Positions 34,582 through 42,399 of a stretch of 64,000 nt of DNA are shown here, piece by piece. How positions within the stretch are numbered: position 1 is the stretch's first letter; each line of letters opens with the position of its first letter. A program made the translations under genes and the position numbers. Origin of the DNA: Actinoplanes sp. L3-i22 (GTDB taxonomy: Bacteria; Actinomycetota; Actinomycetes; Mycobacteriales; Micromonosporaceae); assembly GCF_019704555.1 (NCBI RefSeq), contig NZ_AP024745.1:6332501-6396500 (forward strand). Direction: 5' to 3'. The notes below the pieces were generated by a model that had not been told where the DNA came from, did not search any database, and worked only from the letters and a program-made list of their open reading frames with translations.

Positions 34582-35639
34582 CGATCTTCCGACCGGGCCA
34601 CGGCGCGGTGCTCCGCCCGGAGTGCGGCGACCGCGACCGGAGGGCGGGGCGGACGGTCGGCGACCACCTGGCCGGCCCGGGCGATCTGCGGCCACGCGTC
34701 GGTCGGCATCGTGGCGACCGCGGCCGGCGTCTCCTCCGGCGGGTTCAGCCGGCGGGCCTGCGGCCGCACGGCGAGGGCCGCGCCGGCCGCCACCGTCATC
34801 GGCGGGTCCTGGTCGCGCAGCACCGGCACCGGGAAGGCGGCGGCGAGCAGATCAGACACATGGGGATATACGGCCCCAGAGCCCCCGGAGATCAACACCG
34901 CGGAAAGATCACCCGGCGCGATCCGGCAGCCGCGCAGCGTGTGCAGCGCGAGATCCACCGTGGGCTGCAGGATCGCCCGCGCGTCGACCGGAGTCGTGCC
35001 ATCAAGATCAAAGCCGGCCACCTCGTCGACCTCGGCGCTGCCCAGCAGCTCCAGCCGCCCCGGCCCGTGCGGCGCCACCACCGCGACCTCACAGACCGAC
35101 CCGCCGATCCGGTACGTCAGCAGCAGCCCGCCCACGGCCGGCACCCGCCCCGCCGCCTGGTGGCTCTCCACCACCGCCCGGGCCCGGGTGACCAGCGCGG
35201 CGGGCGCCAGACCGGCCTCGCCGAGCGCGGCGTGCAGCAGGTGCAGCCGTCCGCCGCCCCAGCCCGACGGGTGTGCCACCGCGATCCGCTCGGGCTCCTC
35301 GTCGCACTGCTGGACGACCCGGTCGACGACCCAGCGGGCCATCGCGGCGACCATGCCGTGCGCCGGGAACCAGTCGCCGCCGAACAGCATCGGCGCGCTG
35401 TCCCCGACCCGGCGCAGGTAGCCGCCGACCGCGCTGCCGTCCGCCTGCCGGCCCAGGTCACCGGGGACGACGTCGCCCTCCGGGGTCATCGCCAGCGCCG
35501 AGGAGACGGTCCGCGAGCGGATGCCGAGCGGCACCGGCTGCGGCGGCCCCCAGCCGCGGCCGGGACCGGCGTCGGCGCGCCGGCAGACGGCGGCCTTGGT
35601 GCTGCCGGCGCCGATGTCGATCCCCAGGACGTAGGGCAC
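34578..35639 (-). CDS. Hsp70/actin-fold family protein
   Basis: Predicted 353-residue protein with only the actin-like ATPase domain of Hsp70. Phosphate-1 motif LGIDIGAGSTKAAV at residues 5-18, an adenosine motif LISGGSGAVYPHV, and no substrate-binding domain; the C-terminus is Pro/Arg rich. Hsp70-like genes beside iniR are a recurring arrangement in actinobacteria as I recall. GTG at 35639 with GAGGAG upstream. It is the first gene of the minus-strand operon and diverges from the iniB-like gene. Likely role: ATP-dependent partner of the IniR-like regulator or of the dynamin-like proteins. Confidence 0.82.
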   Translation of the reverse strand: MPYVLGIDIGAGSTKAAVCRRADAGPGRGWGPPQPVPLGIRSRTVSSALAMTPEGDVVPGDLGRQADGSAVGGYLRRVGDSAPMLFGGDWFPAHGMVAAMARWVVDRVVQQCDEEPERIAVAHPSGWGGGRLHLLHAALGEAGLAPAALVTRARAVVESHQAAGRVPAVGGLLLTYRIGGSVCEVAVVAPHGPGRLELLGSAEVDEVAGFDLDGTTPVDARAILQPTVDLALHTLRGCRIAPGDLSAVLISGGSGAVYPHVSDLLAAAFPVPVLRDQDPPMTVAAGAALAVRPQARRLNPPEETPAAVATMPTDAWPQIARAGQVVADRPPRPPVAVAALRAEHRAVARSEDR

Positions 35640-35724
35640 GTGGTCGCTCCTCGATAGGTGAGTCGCAACGTTCGTACCAGATGTCCGAGCTGTGATCGTC
35701 CCCCAAAAATTCGCGGGCGTGATT

Positions 35725-35740
35725 CCCCTAATCCCCTAAT
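35725..35740. repeat. tandem CCCCTAAT octamer
   Basis: Two adjacent copies of CCCCTAAT (35725-35732 and 35733-35740) lie in the divergent gap between the Hsp70-like and iniB-like genes. A facing GGGG at 35748-35751 makes a loose dyad. They could be promoter-proximal binding sites. Confidence 0.5.
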
Positions 35741-35780
35741 CCGGATCGGGGACGGTGGCCCGATGTCCAGATGAGGCGGC

Positions 35781-35808
35781 GTCCGTACGTTGTGGTTCGG
35801 TACCGGAC
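35781..35808. promoter_or_regulatory. imperfect dyad upstream of the iniB-like gene
   Basis: GTCCGTAC (35781-35788) and GTACCGGAC (35800-35808) form an inverted repeat with one bulged base, centred about 33 bp before the ATG at 35828. It is a candidate binding site for the IniR-like regulator or for repression of the iniB-like promoter. Confidence 0.35.
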
Positions 35809-35827
35809 ACGGCCTCAAAGGAGCCTC

Positions 35828-36601
35828 ATGGACTCGTTTCCGACGTTGCAGGAATTCGTCCTCAACCTGATCTACGACCCGGCCGCCCGCTCGGCGTTCG
35901 AGGTCGACCCGGAGTCGGCGCTGCACGCGGCCGGCCTGAGCGACATCACCGCGGCCGACGTGCAGCAGGTGATCCCGCTGGTCGTCGACTCGGCGCCGGT
36001 GACCGGCCTGCCGGGCCTGGCCGGCGGCGCCGACGACCTGACCACCGGGGTGGCCAACCTGGACGTCGCCGGGGCGGTGTCGCACCTGCAGGCGATCACC
36101 GCGCAGGTCGCGCTCAGCCCGGCCGGGCACCTGAACGCCGAGGTCACCAGCGGCTTCAGCGTGAACGCCGCGGTGCTCGGGGTGGCCGGCGACAGCAACT
36201 GGGGTGGGCTGGGCGCGGACCCGGGCGCGCACCTCGACAGTCACCTGGACAACCACCTGGTCACCGACGTGGTGGTCCCGGTGCCGCAGGTCGACCCGGG
36301 CCTGCACGCCGGCGTCGGGAGCGTGCTCGACAGCGGAGTGGACACGATCGGCCACCTTCCGTCATCGGTTCCCATCGATCACGTCCCGAGCCTTGACGAC
36401 TCCGGCCTCGGCGGGGCAACCTCATCGATCGGATCGGTGATTACGCCGGATTTGGGACATGTGCTGTCGCACGACCCGGTCACCACCGTGCACGACACCG
36501 TCAGCGGCGTCACCGGAACCGTCGGTGACGTGCTGCACGGCGTGACCGGTACGCCGGCTCAGGAGGCCCCGCACGGGCTGCTGGGCGACCTGCACCTGTA
36601 G
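35828..36601 (+). CDS. IniB N-terminal domain protein
   Basis: Predicted 257-residue protein. Residues 1-48 (SFPTLQEFVLNLIYDPAARS, FEVDPESALHAAGL) form the IniB N-terminal domain that marks these stress-induced operons. The rest is Gly/Asp/His/Val-rich low complexity with recurring HLDSHLDNHLV-, GHVLSHDPV- and VTGTVGDV-type units and no predicted enzymatic fold. No classical signal peptide. ATG at 35828 with AAGGAG upstream. It is first in the iniB-iniA-iniC-like operon and diverges from the Hsp70-IniR operon, its probable regulator. Confidence 0.83.
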   Translation: MDSFPTLQEFVLNLIYDPAARSAFEVDPESALHAAGLSDITAADVQQVIPLVVDSAPVTGLPGLAGGADDLTTGVANLDVAGAVSHLQAITAQVALSPAGHLNAEVTSGFSVNAAVLGVAGDSNWGGLGADPGAHLDSHLDNHLVTDVVVPVPQVDPGLHAGVGSVLDSGVDTIGHLPSSVPIDHVPSLDDSGLGGATSSIGSVITPDLGHVLSHDPVTTVHDTVSGVTGTVGDVLHGVTGTPAQEAPHGLLGDLHL

Positions 36602-36627
36602 GAGAACGAGAGACGGAGCGGGCGCGA

Positions 36628-38553
36628 ATGACGAACTGGGAGACCGGACCCACGGCCTATGCGGGTCCGGCCTCCCTCGCCCCGCCGGCGCGGGTGCCGT
36701 CCCCTCGGACGGAACCCGATCCGCTGCGAGCCTCCGGGGCCCCGCTCTGGCTCGACGTGCTCGACGCGACCATCCGGACCTGCGCCGAGCACGGCCGCTC
36801 CGAGATGGCCGAGTGGCTGTCCCGCCGCCGCGCCCAGCTGCTGCACCCGGAGCTGCGCGTGCTGGTCGTCGGCGCCGCTCAGCAGGGCCGCAGCCAGCTT
36901 ATCAACGCGCTGATCAATGCCACCGTGTGCGGTGCCGGGGTGCCGACCGTGGTCCGGCACGCCGCGGCGCCGGCCGCGCACCTGATCCGGCGCGGCTCGC
37001 CGGCCGCCGACTGGACCGCCCCGGTCGGCGTGCAGGACCGGATCCCGCTCGGCCTGGACGCCCTGGACGCGTCGATCGCCGAGGCCACCGCCCGGCTCCC
37101 GGCCGGCGCGCCGGTGCACGCCGAGGTGGCGGTGCCCCGCTCGCTGCTCGCCGGCGGCCTGGTGCTGATCGACACGCCGCCGCTGCCCGGGCTGCCCGGC
37201 CCGGCCGACCGCGACGTCCGGGCGGTCACCGACCTGGCCACCAGCGCCGGCGCCGACCTGGTGGTCTACGTCTGCGAGGCCGGCCGCGGGCTCGACGACC
37301 CGGAGATCGCGCTGCTGCGCGGCCTGTCCCGGTTCTTCCCCGGGCTGCTGGTGGTCTTCACCAAGACCGACTACGCCGTCGACTGGCGGCGCAACCTGGC
37401 CGACGGCCGGGACCGGCTGGCCCGGGCCGGCGTGCCCGCGGCCACCACCGCGGTCTCCTCGGCGCTGCGCCTGCACGCGCTGCGGGCGGACGACACCGCC
37501 CTCAACGGCGAGTCCGGCTTCCCCGAGCTGATCGCCCACCTGCAGAAGACGGTGGCCGCCAAGCCCGGCTCGCTGGCCCGCGAGACGGTCGGCCGGCTGA
37601 GCCGGATCACCCTCGAGGAGCTGGCCGCACCGCTGCGCGACGACCTGGCCGCCCAGCGCGACGCCGGCATGCCGGAGGCCGTCGCCCGGCTGCACGCCAC
37701 CCAGCGGCGCCTCGACGACCTGCGCAAGTGCGCGGTCCGCTGGCAGAACGCGCTGTCCGACGAGATCGGCGACCTGATGTCCGACATCGAGCACGACCTG
37801 CGCGAGCGGACCCGGGCGGTGCTCGCCGAGGCCGACCAGTACTTCGCCACCGCCGACCCGGCCAAGGCCTGGGACGAGTTCGAGCCGTGGCTGCGCGGGT
37901 CGTTGCAGGAGCTGGCCGAGACCAGCACCACCTGGCTGGCCGAGCGGACCGAGTGGATGGCCTACCAGGTCGCCTCCCGGTTCCCGGCCGAGGCCGGCGA
38001 GGTGCTGCCGCCGCCCGCGCTGGTCGCGGCCGGTGCGCCCGGGGACGACCGGGTGCCCGGGCTGGACGCGCCGCCGGTCGCCAAGTTCAGCCCCGGCCAG
38101 AAACTGTTCATCGGGCTGCGCGGCTCGTACGGCGGCGTGGTGATGTTCGGCCTGGTCACCAGCCTCGCCGGGATGTCGCTGATCAACCCGATCTCGATCG
38201 GCGGCGGCGCGATCTTCGGCGGCAAGACGATCCGCGACGAGAGCAGATCGCTGCTCACCAAGCGCCAGGCCGAGGCCCGGCAGATCGTCGCCCGGCACGT
38301 CGACGACGTCTTCGTGCGGCTCAACAAGGACGCCCGCGACACCGTCCGCCGGGTCCAGCGCGCCCTGCGCGACCACTTCACCGCGGTCACCGAGGACCTG
38401 CAGGAGATCATCATGGACTCGTTGCGCAACGCGAAGGCCGCCGCCGACCAGGACGTCGCCGCCCGTGAGCAGCACAGCCGCCGGATCGAGCGGGAACTCG
38501 CCGCGCTCGCCCAGCTGCACACCCAGGCGCTCGCCCTGAACGGCCGCGCGTGA
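36628..38553 (+). CDS. dynamin-like GTPase, IniA-like, with altered P-loop
   Basis: Predicted 641-residue dynamin-superfamily protein. The G1 motif is GAAQQGRS (82-89), with Arg88 where the invariant Lys of GxxxxGKS should be. G3 appears as LIDTPPLPG and G4 as FTKTD. A long helical stalk follows, and a hydrophobic hairpin (about 500-535, YGGVVMFGLVTSLAGMSLIN) suits membrane insertion, then a C-terminal coiled coil. Mycobacterial IniA is a membrane-active dynamin-like protein. The Lys-to-Arg change may weaken GTP hydrolysis. It starts 26 bp after the iniB-like stop and overlaps the next gene by GTGA. Confidence 0.87.
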   Translation: MTNWETGPTAYAGPASLAPPARVPSPRTEPDPLRASGAPLWLDVLDATIRTCAEHGRSEMAEWLSRRRAQLLHPELRVLVVGAAQQGRSQLINALINATVCGAGVPTVVRHAAAPAAHLIRRGSPAADWTAPVGVQDRIPLGLDALDASIAEATARLPAGAPVHAEVAVPRSLLAGGLVLIDTPPLPGLPGPADRDVRAVTDLATSAGADLVVYVCEAGRGLDDPEIALLRGLSRFFPGLLVVFTKTDYAVDWRRNLADGRDRLARAGVPAATTAVSSALRLHALRADDTALNGESGFPELIAHLQKTVAAKPGSLARETVGRLSRITLEELAAPLRDDLAAQRDAGMPEAVARLHATQRRLDDLRKCAVRWQNALSDEIGDLMSDIEHDLRERTRAVLAEADQYFATADPAKAWDEFEPWLRGSLQELAETSTTWLAERTEWMAYQVASRFPAEAGEVLPPPALVAAGAPGDDRVPGLDAPPVAKFSPGQKLFIGLRGSYGGVVMFGLVTSLAGMSLINPISIGGGAIFGGKTIRDESRSLLTKRQAEARQIVARHVDDVFVRLNKDARDTVRRVQRALRDHFTAVTEDLQEIIMDSLRNAKAAADQDVAAREQHSRRIERELAALAQLHTQALALNGRA

Positions 38554-39995
38554 TCGACGACGAGGAGCTGGAGCAGCGCGTCTACCGGCTGCTCAACGAG
38601 GCCGCGCACGTCTACCGGGCGGTCCCGCCGGCCGCCGCGCTGCTGCGCACCACGCTGGACCGGCTCGCCGACCCGCTCCGGCTGGCCGTCGCGGGCCCGC
38701 CGCAGTCCGGCAAGTCGACCCTGGTGAACGCGCTGATCGGCGAGGAGCTGGCCCCGGTCGAGCTGCCCGGCGAACGGCTCACGACGGTCGCCTACCGGGA
38801 CGCCACCCAGCCGGCCGCCCGGTGGCACGACGCCGAGATCCCGATGGTCCGCACCGGGCACGGCCTGCGGCTCACCCCTGACGCGCGGCACGACCGGCGG
38901 CCGGACGACCCCGGCCGGGCCACCATCGCCTGGCCCAGCCGGGTGCTGCGCCGCACCGAGCTGTCCGACACGCACCTCCCGCCTGCGCAGGCGCTGCGCG
39001 ACGCCGACGCCGTCCTCTACGTCACCCCCCAGCTCGGTGCCGGCGACATTCAAAACCTGCAGACCACGATTGACGTACGGGGTCAGCTCGCCGCCCCGAT
39101 CCACGTGCTGGTCGTGGTGTCCCGGGCCGACACGGTCGGCGGCGGCCGGCTCGACGCGCTGCTGACCGCCAAGCAGCAGGCCCGGCGCCGCCGCCGCGAG
39201 CCCCGGGTCGGCGCCCTCTGCCAGGACGTCCTCGCCGTCGCCCCACTGATCGCCGCGACCGCCCGCACCCTGACCGACGACGAGTTCAGCACGCTGGCCA
39301 CCCTCGCCGCGCTGCCGAAGTCCGAGTCGGAGCCGTACCTGCTCTCCACCGACCGGTTCACCGCGGCCGGCGCGCTGGCCCCGGTCGACGCCCAGCGCCG
39401 CGTCCACCTGCTGCAACGGCTCGGCCTCGGCGGCGTCCGGCTGGCCCTGACGCTCACCCGGACCGGCTGCGACACCGGCGCCGCCCTCGCCGAACGCCTC
39501 CAGGAGCACAGCGGCCTCAAGGACCTGCAGGCGTCGATCGCCGAGCTGTTCACCAGCCGCCGGGCGGTGCTGCGCGCCCGGTCGGCGCTGACCACGCTCG
39601 ACCACCTGCTGCGCACCCATCAGGTCCCGCCGGCCGCCAAGCTGCTGGCCGACCTGGAACTGCTCGTCGCCGACACCCACGAGCTGCGGGAGCTGCGCCT
39701 GCTGTCGGCGCTGCGCGGGGGCCGGGTCGCGCTGCCGCCGGAGCACGCCCCGGACGCCCGCCGCCTGCTGGGCGGGACCGGCACCAGCGTCGGCGAGCGG
39801 CTCGGCATGTCCCCGGACGCGACGGCCGAGGACACCTGGACCGCGGCCGGGGCCGCCGCGAGCCGGTGGCGCGACCTGGCCCACGGGCGTGCGCTGTCGC
39901 CGGCCCAGACCCGCGCCGCCGAGACCGTCCTGGCCACCTGCGACATGATCGCCAACCGCCTGGAGCATCTCGCCGCCCCGGCTCCGCTCTACTGA
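38550..39995 (+). CDS. dynamin-like GTPase, IniC-like
   Basis: Predicted 481-residue partner of the IniA-like protein. G1 is canonical, GPPQSGKST (49-57). The segment that should hold G3 (DxxG) reads DADAVLYVTPQLG with no DxxG, and G4 is VVSRAD rather than TKxD. The rest is helical (about 250-480). No membrane hairpin is obvious. The GTG start at 38550 overlaps the IniA-like stop (GTGA). It seems to bind nucleotide with a good P-loop but an incomplete switch region, the reverse of its neighbour, so the two may form a hetero-oligomer. Confidence 0.85.
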   Translation: MIDDEELEQRVYRLLNEAAHVYRAVPPAAALLRTTLDRLADPLRLAVAGPPQSGKSTLVNALIGEELAPVELPGERLTTVAYRDATQPAARWHDAEIPMVRTGHGLRLTPDARHDRRPDDPGRATIAWPSRVLRRTELSDTHLPPAQALRDADAVLYVTPQLGAGDIQNLQTTIDVRGQLAAPIHVLVVVSRADTVGGGRLDALLTAKQQARRRRREPRVGALCQDVLAVAPLIAATARTLTDDEFSTLATLAALPKSESEPYLLSTDRFTAAGALAPVDAQRRVHLLQRLGLGGVRLALTLTRTGCDTGAALAERLQEHSGLKDLQASIAELFTSRRAVLRARSALTTLDHLLRTHQVPPAAKLLADLELLVADTHELRELRLLSALRGGRVALPPEHAPDARRLLGGTGTSVGERLGMSPDATAEDTWTAAGAAASRWRDLAHGRALSPAQTRAAETVLATCDMIANRLEHLAAPAPLY

Positions 39996-40015
39996 CCCTT
40001 TCTTTCCATCGACGG

Positions 40016-40040
40016 GTGTCAGCACTCCGGTGTTGGGTAA
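40016..40040 (+). promoter_or_regulatory. possible SigB/SigF-type promoter
   Basis: GTGT (40016-40019) and GGGTAA (40035-40040) are separated by 15 bp, similar to the GTTT-N15-GGGTA pattern of SigB/SigF-class sigma factors. It lies directly before the start at 40050. A weak match; listed because a SigB/SigF-family sigma factor is encoded at 63172. Confidence 0.28.
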
Positions 40041-40049
40041 CCGGGTGAG

Positions 40050-40922
40050 ATGCGAGGCGGAGTTGCGCAACGCGCGGACGGCGGGGCCGGGGTGTCCCGG
40101 CGCGTCGTCCGGCTGTTCGTGCTGCTCGGGCTGGCCTTCGTGGCGTATCTCGGGCTGATGCTTTTCGATCATGCGGCGCGCGCCGACACCGGATCGATCG
40201 GTCAGCCGGTCGCTCACACCGCTGTGCCGAAACTGGTCGACTCGGTAAAGACCGCGGCAACCGGCGTAACCAAGGTTGCCCCGAAGCACAAGTCGATCAC
40301 GCCGAAGGTCCACGTCGCGAAGGTGCCGGCGAAGGTCCGGGTGCAGGTCAAAGTGCCGAAGGTTGGTAAGACCGCGTCCCATGTGGTCCGGGACGTTGCC
40401 CGGACCACGGTGCCGGTGGTGCGAAGGTCGGTCGCCCGGAAGGTGTTGCCGACCGCCGTCGAGCTGCTCTCTCCGCCCGTACCGTCGGATCTGTTGCAGG
40501 CCGGACCGCCCGCCTTGCCGCAGCTACCCGCCCTGCCCTCGCTGAATTTCCCGGCGCAGCCGCAATTGCCCAGCTCGCCGCCGGCGGAGATCGCCACACT
40601 GCCCGCACTTTCCTCCGGCCCGGCCCAGGCCGACGTCGTGCCGCTGCCGCCGGCCCAGCCTTCGATCGAGGCGTCGCCCAGCAGTCTGACGCCCCATGTG
40701 CCGGAAAGGGCGCCGGGGACGACGCCGCCCCCGGGCGCGCCGCAGCAGCCTGACCGGTCGACACCCACCGGGCAGACAGCCAACTCCGGCGGCGGCACCG
40801 CGCCCGCGACGGGCACCGTCCCGTCGTCGTGGCAGCCCCAGCTCGCGGCCACCGGCCGCGGCCTGGCCAGTGATCTGCTCGCCCGCGGACGCACCGTCCG
40901 CTACGCGGGCCCGCCCAGCTGA
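40050..40922 (+). CDS. exported basic/proline-rich protein of unknown function
   Basis: Predicted 290-residue protein. An N-terminal hydrophobic helix (about 20-40, RLFVLLGLAFVAYLGLMLF) acts as signal anchor or signal peptide. It is followed by a strongly basic Lys/Val segment (about 60-115 with KSITPKVHVAKVPAKVRVQV) and then a Pro/Ser/Ala-rich half. No enzymatic domain is recognised. The basic-plus-proline pattern suits binding to anionic wall polymers. GTG at 40092 is an alternative start. It follows the ini-like operon on the same strand, with less extreme codon bias than its neighbours. Confidence 0.7.
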   Translation: MRGGVAQRADGGAGVSRRVVRLFVLLGLAFVAYLGLMLFDHAARADTGSIGQPVAHTAVPKLVDSVKTAATGVTKVAPKHKSITPKVHVAKVPAKVRVQVKVPKVGKTASHVVRDVARTTVPVVRRSVARKVLPTAVELLSPPVPSDLLQAGPPALPQLPALPSLNFPAQPQLPSSPPAEIATLPALSSGPAQADVVPLPPAQPSIEASPSSLTPHVPERAPGTTPPPGAPQQPDRSTPTGQTANSGGGTAPATGTVPSSWQPQLAATGRGLASDLLARGRTVRYAGPPS

Positions 40923-41002
40923 ACCACCTCCCGCAGGAATCCGGAAACCGGCCGGCCCGAGTCCGGCCGTCCCGAAGCTCCGACCCTGGCTGGGAGGCCA
41001 TC

Positions 41003-41611
41003 ATGATCCGCATTCTGCTCGTCGAACCCGTGACCCTGCTCCGCGGCGCCCTGGCCGCGACCCTGTCCCTGGAGGACGACCTCGACGTGGTCGCCGACCT
41101 GGGCGACCTCGATCCGGCGCTGGACATGGCCCGCGCGGTGTCGCCCGACGTCGCCGTGGTCGACATCGCGCTGCTGGCCGGCGACGGCCTGGCGACGTTC
41201 GACCGGCTGCGCGCCGGGCAGCCCGGCTGCGCGACCCTGGCACTGGCCGGCCCGGACGAGCCGGTGCTGCTCAACCGGGCGCTCGACCGGCGCGTCGGCG
41301 GGGTGGTCAGCACCCAGGCCGCCCCGTGCGAGCTGGTCCGCGGCATCCGCGGCCTGGTCCGGGGCGAGCGGGTGATCGACGCGGGCCTGGCCGTGGCGAT
41401 GGTCGCGGCGCCGCGCAGTCCGCTGTCGGCGCGCGAGCTCGACGTGCTGAGCGTCGCCGCGTCCGGGGTGCCGTCCACCGAGGTCGCGGCCGAGCTGCAT
41501 CTGAGCACCGGCACCGTCCGGAACTACATCTCGGCGATCCTGCGCAAGACCGGCGCCCGCAACCGTCTGGAGGCGGTCCGCCTCGCCGAGAACGCCGGCT
41601 GGCTGGCCTGA
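41003..41611 (+). CDS. NarL-type regulator with degenerate receiver
   Basis: Predicted 202-residue DNA-binding protein. The receiver domain (1-118) keeps the phosphoacceptor-position Asp in VAVVDIALL (about 54), but the acidic pair is reduced to LLVEP, and the conserved Lys is replaced (VSTQAAP). A LuxR HTH follows (about 140-200, LSARELDVLSVAASGVPSTE then VAAELHLSTGTVRNYI). Loss of key residues suggests phosphorylation-independent control. ATG at 41003 has GGGAGG upstream. No kinase gene is adjacent. Confidence 0.85.
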   Translation: MIRILLVEPVTLLRGALAATLSLEDDLDVVADLGDLDPALDMARAVSPDVAVVDIALLAGDGLATFDRLRAGQPGCATLALAGPDEPVLLNRALDRRVGGVVSTQAAPCELVRGIRGLVRGERVIDAGLAVAMVAAPRSPLSARELDVLSVAASGVPSTEVAAELHLSTGTVRNYISAILRKTGARNRLEAVRLAENAGWLA

Positions 41612-41614
41612 CCT

Positions 41615-41649
41615 GGCTCAGCCGCACCCACCGGGGGTGCGGCTGAGCC
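41615..41649. terminator. strong hairpin terminator
   Basis: Perfect 15-bp inverted repeat GGCTCAGCCGCACCC with loop ACCGG, 4 bp after the regulator stop and before the convergent secreted-protein stop. It probably works in both directions. Confidence 0.85.
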
Positions 41650-41664
41650 GGTGTCACCGATCGA

Positions 41665-42213
41665 TCAGAGCTGGCCGAGCAGCGCCAGGATCGCGTTCAG
41701 GAGCGCGGCCAGGCCGCCCGCGGTCGGGGTGCCGTCGAGCAGGTGGGTGATCGCGCACAGCAGGTTGCCGAGCAGGTTGCCGGGCGCCTGCACCGCGGTG
41801 ATCAGCAGGTGCACCTGGTTCAGGTCGACCACCAGGCCGAGCAGGTCCAGGTGCAGCGGCCCGAGCACCAGGTTCAGCACCTGGCACGTCGCCGCGGCGA
41901 TGGTCACCGGCATGCTGACGGTCCGCGAGACGGTCCCGACCGTGTCCCCGGACGAGTCGGTGACCGTGCCGGTCAACAATCCGGTGGCCAGCAGGTCGCC
42001 GTTCCGCGTCGAGAAGTTCGACGGGGTGAAGGTGCCGGCGAACGAGCCGCCGTTCTCCGCCGTGCCGGTGACCGGGGTCGCGAGAGCGGTCACCGGGGCC
42101 GCGGCCGCCGGGGCGCTGGGCGCGGCGCTGGCCACTCCCGCACCCATGAAGCTGAGCCCCATTGCCGCGAGCACTGTTACGACGACCATCGATAGCCGTT
42201 GCCGAGATGTCAT
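41665..42213 (-). CDS. small secreted protein of unknown function
   Basis: Predicted 182-residue exported protein. A signal peptide (about 1-31, MVVVTVLAAMGLSFMGAGVA then SAA) is followed by a beta-rich half (VTGTAENGGSFAGTFTPSNF) and a Leu-rich, hydrophobic C-terminal half (LLGLVVDLNQVHLLITAVQA) with two cysteines, Cys in ATCQVLNL and in LLCAITHLL. ATG at 42213 has a perfect AGGAGG upstream. The family is frequent in actinobacteria without assigned function, as I recall. It diverges from the MerR/LuxR regulator over a structured intergenic region. Confidence 0.8.
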   Translation of the reverse strand: MTSRQRLSMVVVTVLAAMGLSFMGAGVASAAPSAPAAAAPVTALATPVTGTAENGGSFAGTFTPSNFSTRNGDLLATGLLTGTVTDSSGDTVGTVSRTVSMPVTIAAATCQVLNLVLGPLHLDLLGLVVDLNQVHLLITAVQAPGNLLGNLLCAITHLLDGTPTAGGLAALLNAILALLGQL

Positions 42214-42276
42214 CGTTCCTCCTGCCGATAAAGGGTTCTGCTGTCATCGGCAAGCCTCGTCGCGGGCGGGGTCGCG

Positions 42277-42338
42277 CCCCAGTGAGCGGAGTCAGCGAGA
42301 CCGCTGACATCTGTCACGTTTCGATCCGCTCACTGGGG
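42277..42338. promoter_or_regulatory. two-tier inverted repeat in divergent intergenic region
   Basis: Outer arms CCCCAGTGAGCGGA (42277-42290) and its exact complement (42325-42338) form a 14-bp perfect stem. Directly inside the left arm, GTCAGC-GAGACC-GCTGAC (42291-42308) makes a second hairpin. It lies between the secreted-protein start (42213) and the MerR/LuxR regulator start (42400), and may be a protein operator or a structured leader RNA. Confidence 0.65.
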
Positions 42339-42355
42339 CCGCGGACCTGGACGCC

Positions 42356-42389
42356 TATAGTAGGTTCACCGAACCTTCACTGAACCTTC
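42356..42389 (+). promoter_or_regulatory. regulator promoter with GAACC repeats
   Basis: TATAGT (42356-42361) is a good -10 hexamer. It is followed by GGTTC-ACC-GAACC (42363-42375) and by GAACCTTC repeated at 42371-42378 and 42382-42389, 11 bp apart, so on the same face of the helix. Probably autoregulatory sites for the MerR/LuxR-type protein starting at 42400. Confidence 0.45.
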
Positions 42390-42399
42390 CGGACGGGCG

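Noticed and set aside
30075..40000. Complete conservon (cvn) cluster
   Set aside because: Kinase and DUF742 are present, but I find no roadblock/LC7 protein or small Ras-like GTPase on either strand near them.
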